Shown: in pieces, positions 1 through 10,964 of the stretch
Layout of the letters: each line of letters opens with the position of its first letter
Position numbering within the stretch: the stretch's first letter is position 1
NCBI GenBank assembly: GCA_036365145.1
Contig: JAEOAD010000015.1
Span: 13,943,501 to 14,007,500 of the forward strand
Reading direction: 5' to 3'
Length of the DNA: 64,000 nt
From: Orientallactaga sibirica
Taxonomy: Eukaryota > Chordata > Mammalia > Rodentia > Dipodidae
Translations under genes and position numbers: made by a program
Notes under the pieces: generated by a model
What the model was told of the DNA's origin: nothing
What the model saw: only the letters and a program-made list of their open reading frames with translations
The model's database searches: none

Positions 1-402
1 TACCTGCAAAAGGATATTTGATTGTCCATGGAATGTCAACAGGATAAGAAAGGGAAAAAGACTTAAGGAAGGTGGGACAATGCAAAATTTGTAAGATCAT
101 TGCTTGGGAAATTCCAGGATTGAAGAGAAGGGGAATCTGGACATGGAATGGACTTGGATGGAAGGATAGGAAGAGTTGATCAGAGAGATACACAAAATTG
201 AGGTAATGAAGGAACTGTGATTGTAGTAATGAGTTTTAAATCATGATATTGGGGAGAAGTTGAGAGATATGATGGAAGAATATCTAATTGGAATCTAATT
301 GTGGTTCAGACCAACCATTTAATTACACATCCAATTAATATGAATTTAATGCAAGGAAAGGATTAGAGAAAGAGTAAGCAGGAACTAAAATCATAAAAAA
401 AT
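1..402. other. Unclassified stretch, no gene seen
   Basis: Purine-rich, AT-rich sequence (many gga/gaa words) with no long open frame. The wording is loosely like the 3' noncoding part of old L2 elements, but too diverged to assign. Confidence 0.4.
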
Positions 403-411
403 AAAAGTGAC

Positions 412-541
412 TGGGCATGGTGGCACACGTCTTTAATCCCAGCACTTGAGAGACAGGAGGATCACCATGAATTCAAGACCACCCTGAGACTACCCAGTGA
501 ATTCCAGGTCAGCTGGGATAGAGTGAGCCCCTGCCTTGTAA
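412..541 (+). mobile_element. B1 SINE with 9-bp target duplication
   Basis: 7SL-derived B1 in sense: starts tgggcatggtggcacacg, then ttaatcccagcacttgag, and ends in a short A run. The 9-bp duplication aaaagtgac flanks it at 403-411 and 542-550. B1 copies are moved by L1 machinery, and the duplication marks a direct insertion event. Confidence 0.93.
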
Positions 542-575
542 AAAAGTGACTTTGAGGTCAGAGATGAAGGATGAT

Positions 576-1276
576 TGTAGGTCTCATTCCGTTCCCGTTC
601 CCTGAGGTCATTGGCCACTGATGTCCTGGGCGAGGGAGAGAGGAGTTTGGAGGGAAGAAGCAGGGTCCTTTCTGGCTGGGCGGGTGAGTGCGACACGTGA
701 ACACATGACAGGGCAATGAGCACCCAGGAGACCATCTGATGGACAGTAATCGTTTATTCAAAGGGGGGGGTTATAAACACTTGGGGAAGGTTGAGATAGT
801 ATGTACCGACTATATGGCAATCGGATGCATAGTCTATGGGCTGTTATCTAGATAGCAGAAGGACTAGTAACTTCAAAGCTATGGGGGAAGGATAAGGGAA
901 GGTAAGGGGAAGGGCAGAAGAGGAGATTAACAGGAGGCTGTGACTTCAAAACTGTGGGGGGTGGGAAGGCTACGTGACTTTAGCCACATGAGGGTCTCTT
1001 GGGCAGCTAGCCATAGGTCAGGAACTGCGGGGGGCAAAGTCTGACTTATGGAATGGTCAGAGCCTTTTGGGGTCTGGGGGGAGTGCCTCGCCAGTTCTGC
1101 CCACTATGGGCGATGACAGCTCACTACAACCTACAACGTAGGGAAGGCTGTTATCATCGCCAGGGACTTCCTGAAAGAGGGCCAGCTGCAACCCCACAGC
1201 CCAGGGTCCCTGGCCATGTCCAATAGTTCAGGCCAGCCTCCTCACAGGTCCAGTCTGTTACTAGCATGGCCCAACA
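576..1276 (-). mobile_element. Solo LTR, class II (ERVK-like), antisense
   Basis: On the minus strand this 701-bp block begins TGTTGGGCC and ends CCTACA, the TG...CA ends of a retroviral LTR. A perfect 6-bp duplication gatgat lies outside both ends (570-575 and 1277-1282); 6 bp is the usual length for class II (beta-like) elements. A polyadenylation signal AATAAA reads on the minus strand at 753-758, with a TATA-like tttataa just upstream (about 769-775). No gag-pol sequence follows on either side, so it is a solo LTR left by LTR-LTR recombination. The block is more GC-rich than its surroundings. The family was not identified. Confidence 0.85.
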
Positions 1277-1282
1277 GATGAT

Positions 1283-1975
1283 ATAGTCTGGAGGAATAAG
1301 AGTTAAGGTTGAGGATTATATGGAGAAGCCGATATAATAATGTATAAGGAGTACAGCTCCTTTCCCTCTGGTCCCAGCACTGCAAAGGATGTGAGTAGAT
1401 CTGTAATCACTCTATGAAGGACAGAAAGAAAAGCAATGTCCTGAAGGTAGAACCACATTTCCATTAAAGTAAAGGGAATTTTAGAGATAACTTTGAATAC
1501 ATAGATTTTTTTTTTTTTTCTGATAAGGGACTAAAATGTCAAAAAACAAAGGCTATAGTTCCAGGATTTAAAGAAAATGGGGATAAGTCAGATAGGGGAC
1601 ACATAGAACCTTATGGGGATTAGAACTAGGGAGAAGGTAGGTAATCTGATGATCTGGTCTGTAGTAAGCACTGCAAATAAATAATGAGATTATTTTAATA
1701 TAGCCCAATTTGTCAATATCTTATGTGATTAAAATCTGTTTTGTCTTGTGAAAGACCCAAAGAGTTCTCTACATTTTCTTCTAAATGTTAAGTTAGCCTC
1801 GTAAGTTTGTATTTTTTAAATCATACAGGCAATAAGGAACTAGAAACTTTTCAATCTGAATTATAATGTCACTGGCTTAAAGATTATTTCATTATTAATA
1901 CAGAGAAAATGTACTAAAGTGGGATAAATTGGTGGTTAGGCTAGTTAAGAGGCTGCTGAAATAGTACTAATGAAA
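1283..1975. other. Unclassified AT-rich stretch
   Basis: No gene or clear repeat recognised. It contains a run of T at about 1507-1519 and otherwise looks like neutral or very old repeat-derived DNA. Confidence 0.45.
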
Positions 1976-2057
1976 GGTGGTGGTGGTGGTGGTGGTGGTG
2001 GTGGTGGTGGTGGTGTGTGTGTGTGTGTGTAGGAGAGAGAGAGAGGAAGAGAGAGAA
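1976..2057. repeat. Compound microsatellite (TGG)n(TG)n(GA)n
   Basis: About 12 copies of TGG pass directly into about 9 copies of GT and then a GA-rich tract. Translated on the minus strand the TGG part gives a run of histidines, which is an artefact of the repeat. Confidence 0.97.
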
Positions 2058-2818
2058 TGGTCTTTTGAGAAAAATATCAATATGGTTCAAAGGGATGTGG
2101 TTAGGTGGAAGGGCAAGGCAGAATACTGAGGAGCAAGAAGAGGAAGGAATCAATGATGACTGAGAATTTTTTTGTATTTTGAAGGTATTTGATTTTAGGG
2201 AAATAAATTCCGTTTAGCATTCAACTTTTCTATATTTAGAATTTTATGTTTGCTTAGGAAATACTACTTTAATATTCAATGAAAACCACATTATGACATT
2301 TTCTAGAAGACTATGAAACATGTATGTACATCTAATAGGACGATACTTTATACCCTTGTGTATATTCTAAGCTTGATATTTAGAAGGTAAATGTTATTCA
2401 ACATCATCATAAGTGTTTTCTCTTTCAGACCTTTTATTATAGTTTTTAAGTAAGAATTAGAAAAGTCACCAAAAACCAAATGTCAAAGGAGATCAAATGC
2501 TAGTTGGTGGAATAAAATAAAGGTGATTTTATGATAGTTTTCCAAGTAGCTCAAGGGAAGAGAAATACAGCTTCAAATATACTTGAGAAATAAGTGCTAA
2601 ACCATGGCCAGCAGTTCAATTGTGTGCTGTAACCCTTCTTCTAAGGCATGTACAAATCCAAGTTTATATACCTAGAACTCCTGCCCCCTTGTTACCTGGA
2701 AATCTTCCAGTATTGAGGTATATTATCAGCAATAAAAAGGCTTCATGCCAGCCATCCCATCAAGCAGTCTTCTGGCCATGAAAGCATCTTTATTTTGAAA
2801 GTGCAATCTGAAATATTT
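2058..2818. other. Unclassified AT-rich stretch
   Basis: No open frame of note and no repeat recognised by eye. Confidence 0.45.
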
Positions 2819-2829
2819 TATAAAAATAT

Positions 2830-2860
<31 letters not shown>

Positions 2861-2872
2861 TGAGAGAAAGAG

Positions 2873-2915
<43 letters not shown>

Positions 2916-3066
2916 GGGTACACCAGGGCCTCTTGCCACTGCAAACCAGTTCCAGACACATGCACCACTTTGTGCTTCTTATTTTACATGGGTACTGAGG
3001 AATTGAATCTAGGACAACAGGCTTTATAAGCAAGTGCCTTTAACCAATGAGCAATCTCCCCAGACC
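2819..3066 (-). mobile_element. DIP-like tRNA SINE, antisense
   Basis: Antisense copy: its A/T tail appears first as (TTTA)n at about 2824-2861, then the GA tract at about 2878-2912, the body, and the tRNA-like head ending near ctccccagacct. Moderately diverged. Confidence 0.88.
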
Positions 3067-3156
3067 TAAAACATTTTAGAGATTTTTTTTTGTGGAGTTT
3101 ACATTTCATATAAACTTGATGCATTGTTTATTCAGTCTCCTCTAGAACATGTACTT

Positions 3157-3480
3157 TCTTTTTTTAAAAAAATGTTTTAGTGATAATTTTCATACTTGTA
3201 TATAATGTATTTTGATCCATTCCAAGTATCTTGTCACATCTCCTGCACCCCATTTCCACTGAACCCCTTCTTCTTTCCAACTAGTACATCGTGATGTTCC
3301 CCACTACCATCCATGACAGAATACTGATGAGCCCAGTAGTGAGCCCCTGTGGATCTAGCCTCAAATCCAGCGAGAGAACAGTTGGTTTGCCCCTTCATAG
3401 TCATGACACTCCTGCAACAGTGGGGACATTGGGCCTGGCTGTTTGGTTGAAGAACATGTAGTTTAAGACTTGCTATAACT
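3157..3480 (-). mobile_element. Old L1 3' UTR fragment, antisense
   Basis: The start after the A-rich tail (reads tgtattttgatccattccaag and then C/T-rich lines with ttctttccaactagt) recurs at 5838-6010 and 56,560-56,770 in the same orientation, so it is a repeat family. The pattern fits the 3' UTR of older rodent L1 elements. Family level is inferred. Confidence 0.55.
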
Positions 3481-4228
3481 CCTATACATTTTAGTAGCTC
3501 AAAAATACATACAAGATAAAATATGCTATGAAATTTACAACTCTGTAGTTTTTGTAGGAATTCATATTAAGTGATGTTCAAGAACTTTAATAAGAAAAGA
3601 GGAATCAAGTTAACTTTCCAGCTCACCCTTTATAATTTCTCCATAGGTATTAGCCTAAAGTTTTCAACATTCTTCATCTTTTTTTTTTTTTAGAACATAA
3701 ATGTTTTAGGGTTTTCTTAGGTGTTCAGCCAGTCTGTTTATAGAGTTTCCATTTGAGAAAGACCCATACCTCTGACATGCTTTCTTTGATTTTTCTAGCT
3801 CATGAGAGCCTTCAGATGTCTATGATCTAAAGAACTCTTTCAATGATGACAGTATCAGAAATGGCTACACTGCTGCAGGCAAATCCCATCACGTGACAAC
3901 AATTTCACATTGCTGTAGAATTCTAACAATAGGAAGTTCCCTGCATTGTGCTATCAGGTATAGATGCTTCCAGTTATGGACTGTGTTGATCTCTCCATGG
4001 CTTGGTTTATTCATCTCAGGCAAGCGCCTTAACCACTAAGCCATCCTTCCAGGCCCTGATTTGTTTCTTTTTTTTGTATCTTCTCACATGGACTAAATAT
4101 CAGGAGAGGCAGACATAAATTTGCACTTATACCTGAGTTTACCAACTTTGTCATTAACTACTTGTGTATCATTTGCTATGCACTTTATTCCTGTTAAACT
4201 ATTTTATCATCATAAAAATGATAGATAG
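3481..4228. other. Mostly unclassified; DIP head fragment at 4017-4056
   Basis: Only one recognisable piece: about 40 bp of the tRNA-like head of a DIP-like SINE in antisense (aagcgccttaaccactaag ... ccttccaggcc). The rest shows nothing I can name. Confidence 0.55.
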
Positions 4229-4465
4229 GGGGCTGAAGAGATGACTCAGTGCTTAAAGGCACTTGCTTACAAAGCCTAATGGCATAGGCTTAATTCTCTA
4301 CTACCCACGTAAAGCCAGATACACAAAGTGGTGCATGTATCTGGAGTTTGTTTACAGTGGCAGGAGGCATGCCCATTCCCTCCCCCTCTCTCTTATTTTC
4401 TCTCTCATTCTCTCCCAATCTTTATTGTCTTCTCTCTCTTGCTCTCTGCTTGAAAAAATGAATGA
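4229..4465 (+). mobile_element. DIP-like SINE, sense
   Basis: Starts ggggctgaagagatgactca, carries the body words gccagatacacaaag and gtttgtttacagtgg, then a long CT tract and an A-rich end. Possible 8-bp duplication aaaaatga on both sides. Confidence 0.9.
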
Positions 4466-4924
4466 CAGATTTTTTAAGATAGCAGATAGGTATAAGGATT
4501 ATATCCAATATCATATATAAGAAACAGTGGTATAGGGTCTTAGGTTGTAAGGTTTAATGTCCATCTGAAGAAATTTACTCAAGTTCACAGTGTAAGACAT
4601 GTCAGATGACTTTTGCTATAACGCAAGCATCCTGATTCTGAGTATAGAACCACTTCCTTAGCCTTTCAAGTAGCACCAAGGGAGAGGAGGTGAGCTCCAT
4701 TAGAAGGATGTATATACAGTACCAGATGATAGAACAGTAAATACTTGCCTTTGTATAAATAACCATAAGGGCAACTGTCTAACCAGAAGGGGATACTTTG
4801 ATCCATATAGTCAATAAAATATTACTCTTTCAGAAGATAGCCTCTACCAAATTATTTAGTGCAGAAATATTTAAATGATAAGACTTTGATTAGAACATTT
4901 GTAAAGAAGCAAACCTGGTAAAGT

Positions 4925-5090
4925 AGATTTCCAGCCGTGTTTCTGAGCCACACTGTTTTAGCTCATTTCTGCACTCTATTTGCTGTGGTCTTGGCAGCTC
5001 TGCTACTCACTGACAGCCCATAGGACCACATGACTGGCACATAGCATTTTCTCCATAAATATTTGCTGACTAAATGAATGAATATGTGGA
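4925..5090 (+). mobile_element. L2/MIR-type 3' end (ancient)
   Basis: The terminal words tggcacatagca, ataaatatttgctgac and aatgaatgaat match the shared 3' end of ancient L2 LINEs and related SINEs. Heavily diverged, as expected for an element older than the mammal radiation. Confidence 0.65.
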
Positions 5091-5095
5091 TGGAT

Positions 5096-5310
5096 GCCTG
5101 TCCAACCTCTATTGCCTGGTGCCAGCCTAGTGAGAGCATTGCCTTTGGAGCACATCCTGCGCCTGGAGAGATGCAGCTCTGCCTTCTACCAGCTGCGAAA
5201 CTGCTCTGCCAAGGCATTGGTGCTGGCCGGTGAGGATGCTGTTGCCTTTTCTCCTCCTTCTGCATGGATCCTTCCCCATTCACTAAGAAAATAAAGAGAC
5301 TTCTCTTGTT
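5096..5310 (+). other. GC-richer block with a polyA signal; possible exon or retrocopy
   Basis: This stretch is clearly richer in G+C than its flanks and is open for about 65 codons on the plus strand (from 5094) and about 100 on the minus strand (to 4963). An AATAAA signal sits at 5290-5295. I do not recognise the peptide in either frame. It could be a terminal exon of an unknown transcript, an old processed pseudogene, or chance. Confidence 0.3.
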
Positions 5311-5461
5311 CTGTATTATTTATTCTCTGCTTGGCTTGGGGAGATGGAGTGGGTAGAGTTCTCACAGCAAGATTAATTAGTTCTCAATTTCTTCAGCAGT
5401 TATTGTGACATTTCTTTTTTTGTTGGGGTGGGGGTTGTACCTCCATTCTCTTTTATAAACT

Positions 5462-5837
5462 TTTTTTTTGTGTAAATATGGTGTGGTATGTGCATACATA
5501 TGTGCTCCAGCAGCACCCTATGCATGCTCCTGCAGTGGGTTGCACTTGCCTGCAGTGGCTGAGAGGTAGTGTTGGGTGTACTCCCCCTTGATGCTTTTGC
5601 TTGTTCTTATTTGAGCTAGAGTCTCTTATCAATCTTGGAGCTTGCTATTGTTTTTTCCATGAGCTCCTGCAATTCTCTGGTCTCTGTTCCCCACAGGACT
5701 AGGGTTACAGACATAAGGGGCCATGACCAGCTATTTAATGGTCTTGAGTATTGAACTTGAGTCATTTTCAGGCCTCTTCAGGCTCTCATAGTTGCACAGG
5801 AAATGCTCTTAATCACAGAGTCATCTCAACAGCCCCT
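5462..5837 (-). mobile_element. Old B4-like composite SINE, antisense
   Basis: Reads T run, GT-rich part, a B1-like middle (gactagggttacagacat), and an ID/tRNA-like head (tcatctcaacagcccc) in antisense order, as in rodent B4-type SINEs. Diverged. Confidence 0.55.
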
Positions 5838-6010
5838 TTGAAACTTTTTTATTGACAGTTTTTATATATTGTACATAAAGTATTTTGATCATAATCTCTT
5901 CCCATTACTTACTTTTGTCCTCTTCCCTTCTTTCCTCTGATCCCCTACTTTCCAACTAGTGTCTCTTCTATTTTGTTAGGGTTTTTTTGCCCTCTGCCAT
6001 CATCTATGAT
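5838..6010 (-). mobile_element. Old L1 3' UTR fragment, antisense
   Basis: Second copy of the family seen at 3157-3480: aagtattttgatcataatct followed by C/T-rich lines and tttccaactagtg. Confidence 0.5.
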
Positions 6011-6594
6011 TATTTTGTTTTAAAATACTATTTACTTAAAATAACATTCATTGAGTCATAAGAGCTTTCTTAAGCTACAAAATTTAACACAATCTACATA
6101 GATTTTCAAAAGGATTTTATTCTAAAACAGAATTTAGGAAAAAAATTTATTTCATCCTTAACAATAAGAATAATAAAAATAAAATGAAATAAGATGATTT
6201 ATGTTAATCACAGTACCTCAGTAATGCACATTAAAGTTATATTATCAACATGCATTTCTTTTCCAGGAATATTCTTAATATACAAATGTTTATCAAGGTT
6301 GTAATACATATGAAATTACAGATATATATGTTTGTCAAAGACTTTGATGTCAAATTTCCTTTTCACAATGGAAATTACAGGAGATAGAATTCAGAAAAGG
6401 GGTAATTCCCAGAATCTGGCTAAGCTTCCCCTGTATGTAATGGGAAAGAGATATGTTATTAGGTCTTTCCGCAAAGAGAGGCAACTAAAGTCTCACAATT
6501 TTAGAACAATTTTTAACTCATATTTGTAAAATTAAGGTATGAGAATTGTCTGTCTACCTGCCCATGTTCTCTTCAAAAAACTTGGGTTTTAAAA
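6011..6594. other. Unclassified AT-rich stretch
   Basis: Very AT-rich. No gene or repeat recognised. Confidence 0.45.
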
Positions 6595-7228
6595 AGTCCA
6601 TGATGACATTTTGATGGGCTCAATATTGTGTGAGTCTAATATAGGTAATGATAGTCCCTGTGAGGTCATAAATTCAGTGGTCACTTCATGTCTAGAAGAT
6701 AGCATTTCAAAGCACTTCTGTCATCTTCTGGTTCTTTCTGCCTATTCTTCTGTAATGTTCCCTGAGCCTTCAAGTGAGTAATAAAGATGCCTCATTTAAT
6801 GCTGAGAGATCCATAACAACTTATTCTCAGCACTTTGAGTTTTGAGTCTCCCTAGTAGTCAATACCTTTTCAAAAAAAAAAAAGAAGCTTCTCTCACCAA
6901 AGGGTAGAAACATATAAATATTTAGCTTCTCCTTACATCCTATGACTTTCCCAGCCATAGGACTTTGACTGTGTTTTCAGTATCAGGCAGAAATCTCCTT
7001 CTATGAGGTGGGCCTTAAATACAATCAGAGAGTAGTTGGTTATCCCATAATAGCCATGCCACTAATTGCACCTGTGGGTACATCTTGCCTGGCTGGTCTG
7101 TTGTGTAGCTTGAAGGTCTTTCAAGGAACTTTTATGGGTCTATTACTCTGCACACAGATCCATAGTGTCTTCCCAAGGACTGAGTTGGGTAACAGTAGAC
7201 AAGTTCTACCCCTGTTTACCTCTTCCTT
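6595..7228 (-). mobile_element. L1 3' UTR, older subfamily, antisense
   Basis: Alignable by eye to the 3' UTR of the antisense L1 at 8061-10130: shared blocks include aagcttctctcaccaaagg, ccagccataggac and gtagttggttatcc. More diverged than that copy and truncated inside the 3' UTR. Confidence 0.75.
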
Positions 7229-8043
7229 ATGATCTTAATGTGTTGTTGATAAGCATCGTTTATGTGCTATCACAGTGACACAAACATTTTTTTTTTTTTT
7301 CGGATGAGCTTGTTTTTGATACAATTTCCTATGGTAATGACTTTCCATTAGCACTGCTTCTCAGTCTATTGACCCCATAGTAAACATGTCCATTCTATTC
7401 AGGATTCAAAGTTTCCTGCCAAAGTCCTTTATTTCCTATGTCAATAAGTACAGCCAAATATAAATCTAAGCATGGCTCTGGTCTCACTCCATTCACTGAG
7501 TATTTCTGAGTCTCAGTTCTAGATGTGATAATAATAACTGCTGGCACAGTTGTAAGGATCAGTGAGATAATATAACAGCAGGCATATGGTAGGTAGGTTT
7601 CCCATTAAATGGAAGACATACCAGCAAGGTTTGTGAGCAGATTTTTCTAGAGCTAAATAGAGTACTCAGTGTTAGTGTGCCATAATTCATTTTTTCCCCT
7701 ATCAAGGCATGGCATAGAGGAGAAAACACTGGGTTACAAAGAAAGAGTGGGATACTATTGACAGTGCATAGGTGAACATGCTAGAATTTGGTAGAGTGGT
7801 CAGTATAGGGCCTTTTTGTGTCAGAGATGACATGTCCAATCTTCCCAAACCATATGGTGTTCACATGGTGGTGGGTGAGACAATCCCAAATCTCTATTGT
7901 ACCAGTCAGTTTCCTGTATCACTTCTGGTTCCATGTTGTTGCTGAGATTTCTGGGAAGCAGACTCCAAGACAGTATTAAATGTTCAAGTTATCTGTTAGG
8001 ACAAAGACCCATGAGGTAAACTGAGTAACTTAGGGAGGCTAGA
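7229..8043. other. Sparse stretch with a MIR-like relic
   Basis: About 7495-7595 resembles MIR in sense: tctgagtctcagttctaga, ataataataactgc, then gtgagataatataacagcag and a caggcatatggtaggt-like end. A T run lies at about 7286-7299. Nothing else recognised. Confidence 0.5.
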
Positions 8044-8060
8044 AGCAGTAACAGATTTTT

Positions 8061-10130
8061 TTGATATTTATTTATATTTTAAATTTTTTGACAACTTCTA
8101 TACTTACAGACAATAAACCATGATATTTCCCTCCCCTCCCCCACTTTCCCCTTCACAACTCCACTCTCCATCGTATCTCTTCCCTCTCTCCATTTATCTC
8201 TTTTAAATTGATGTCATCATCTTTTTCTCCTATTATGAGGGTCTTGTGAAGGTATTGCTAGGCACTGTGAGATCATTGATATCAAGTCCAATTTTTGTCT
8301 GGGTAGTTGCATTGTAAGGAGTGGTACCCTTCCTTTAGCTCTGAGGTTGTTTCTGCCACCTCTTCCGCAATGAGCCCTGAGCCTTGGAATGTGTGATAGA
8401 AATGTTTCAGTGCTGGGCCCTCCGCTGTCACTTCTTATCAGCACTATGTTGCCTTTTGGGTCATCCCAGTGGTCATCGCCATCTGAAAAGAGAAGCTTCT
8501 CTAACCAAATGTGAGAGTAGCATTAACATGTGAATATGAACAATAAGTTTAGTGCTTTCAGGACAGTTTGGTGATAATAATATATGCATTTTTTTCCGGA
8601 AAAGAGCAGGATTTATACTCCAAAGGTACATGACCTCCCCTGCCATAGGCTTTTGATTATGTTTTCATTACCAGGCATGTATTTCCTCCTATAGAGCTGG
8701 CCTCCCATCCAATTAGTGAGCAGCTGGTTTCCCCCAGAGCAGACGTGCCATGTCTACACCCCTTCGATCATTTGGCCTGTCTGGCCAAACTTGAGGCTTC
8801 CAATGTCCACTGTTTTCACAGCTGATGACTTCTGTCTACCATAGGGCTGCATGCCATGCAGCTTTTTCCAGCTTTGTCAGCTGGTCTACAGGGAGGAGGT
8901 TTTTAGCTCAGTACCAGCTTGATTTTTCAGTGATCTTATTGCCCATGCATGTGAAGTCTTCAGCAACAGGGTCTTACCATGTGTTATTCATGAGAAACCA
9001 AGGGCCTTGGCAATAGCCTGTAATGTTTTGGAGGCAACAGGGACCTCCCTGGCAACAACTTGCTGGTAGGTATCCCATCCCTGGCACTGAAACTTTTTTA
9101 TTAACAGTCTATGGCTTCTGGATGTGCTGTTATCCAACGAAGTAGGCTTCCATATGTCTTATTCAGAATATCTTGAATTTTTATTGACTCTCCCCTCAAA
9201 CTTCTCTTACTCAATCTCTCCCCCGGCCTCACTTAGGCCATTACAATCCCTGTGATCTGTTCTTCTCCTTATATATATACAATACTATGCCCTAAAGTCC
9301 TTCCTTCTCCTCCCTCCCTTATAGCCCTTTCCCAGCTTACTGGCCTCTGCTACTGATTTTTTTGGTTCTAGCTCATACATGAATCTAATCATTTGTAGTT
9401 AGGATCCACATATGAGAGAGAATATGCGATGTTTGGCTTCCTGGATCTGGGCTACCTTACTTAGTATAATCCTTTCCTGATCCATCCATTTCATAATTTC
9501 ACTTTTGTTTACTGCTGAATAGAACTCCATTATATAAATGTACCACATCTTTATTTTCCATTCAACTGTTGAGGGGCATCTAGGCTGGTTCCATTTCCTA
9601 GCTATTATGAATAGAGCAGCAATAAATATAGTTGTGCAAGTATCTCTAAGGTGGTGAGAAGAGTCATTAGGATATATGCCTAGGAGTGCTATAGCTGGAT
9701 CATATGGTAAATCAATTTTTAGCTGTCTCAAGAACCTCCACACTGATTTCCACAATGGCTGTACCAGATTACATTCCTACCAACAGTGAAGAAGGGTTCC
9801 CCTTTTTCTATGTCCTCACCCACATTTATTGTCATTGATAGTAGCTATTCTGACAGGTGTGAGATGGAATCTCAAAGTAGTTTTAATTTGCATCTCCTTG
9901 GTGGCTAATGATGCAGAACACTTTTTTAGATGTTTATATGCCTTCTGTATTTCTTCTGATGAGAACTCTCTATTTAGTTCCATAGTCCATTTTTAAATTA
10001 GGTTGTTTGATTTCTTATTGCTTTGTTTTTTGAGTTCTTTGTATATTCTGGATATTAATCCTCTGTCAGATGTGGCAAATATTTCTCCCATTCTATATGT
10101 TGTCTCCTTGCTCTATTCACAGTGTCCTTT
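8061..10130 (-). mobile_element. 5'-truncated L1 (ORF2 C-terminus plus 3' UTR), antisense
   Basis: From left to right: tail-derived T/A-rich start, about 1.3 kb of 3' UTR, then the ORF2 C-terminal region. The insertion is flanked by an approximate duplication: agcagtaacagattttt at 8044-8060 and agcagcagcagatttt near 10131-10146, with one substitution and a different T length. Same lineage as the sense copy at 13,739-16,323 but older. Confidence 0.9.
9399..10130 (-). pseudogene. L1 ORF2 C-terminal fragment
   Basis: The last 118 codons are open (9399-9755) and read as the conserved ORF2p C-terminal segment with [43 protein letters not shown] and a terminal SLICGS. Upstream to 10130 the homology continues through stops and frame breaks (for example the segment opposite tctgtcagatgtggcaaat). 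Reverse transcriptase and endonuclease are absent because the insert is 5'-truncated, so it cannot be active. Compared with the 13.7-kb copy it lacks a few residues just before the WMD motif. Confidence 0.9.
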
Positions 10131-10147
10131 AGCAGCAGCAGATTTTG

Positions 10148-10908
10148 ATGATGTTCTGATTCTTGGGAAGAATGCATGGAAGACTAGATGGAAGAATTCA
10201 ACACTGTGAGGTTCTGAAAATATTTAAAATGGTTGGTAACAAATACCACAGTTGTTGTTCCCCAGGAATAGGCCTGCTTTGGTGCATTTGCTACACGTGG
10301 TCATGGTCTACATGCTGATGTGGAAGTCAGGGCCACAGTCATGTATGTTCTGCATAGTCAGACATGAGAAAGGTGAAATTTAAAAGTCACAGCAACTATT
10401 AGACTTGTTATTCCCTTACTGCTGTTGTCTTATTTAGAAGTGAAGCATACATTTGTTTTAAGTGTACATATTGCATTGTGTTAAATAATCACTAAAACCA
10501 AGAAACAAAAGTTGACAAATACAAAAGAATAAAAAAGATAGGGAGGAATAAGCAAAAAATTAGCATATAGAAATCATATCATTATTAAATACTAATATGT
10601 CAAAAACACCAGTAATTTAAACAAAACTAGACTAAATTCTCCATTTGAAGGAAAAGTTCATATTGGAAAACACCAAAAGTGAGGTTATATGCTGTTATAA
10701 ATATCATACCTAAATGACCAAACGATATAGCAAATTAGGAAAGCCAAAAGTCATTGTTCTGGATAAATATAAAATTGACACAGAAAATTAAAATATGATC
10801 AACATAAAATGGTAAATGTGAAAATAGACATCACTGGTAATTTAAAAAAAAACTTATATATTTCCAAACAGTTCTGTGTCAGTATATTTAAAAAGTTAAA
10901 TCAATGGT
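10148..10908 (+). other. Unclassified; faint old L1 ORF2 relic in the second half
   Basis: About 10590-10900 has the A-rich composition and the order of words (taaacaaaactagactaaat, ttatatgctgttataaat) expected of an ancient L1 endonuclease region in sense. The similarity is weak. The first part shows nothing I can name. Confidence 0.35.
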
Positions 10909-10960
10909 TAATAAAAAAGAAAGAAAGAAAAAGACAGAAAGAAAGAAAGAGAGGCTGAAA
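10909..10960. repeat. (AAAG)n microsatellite, imperfect
   Basis: Imperfect tandem gaaa units with interruptions by gac. Confidence 0.85.
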
Positions 10961-10964
10961 GACA

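Noticed and set aside
1941..2153. Poly-histidine protein
   Set aside because: Translation of the (TGG)n(TG)n microsatellite.
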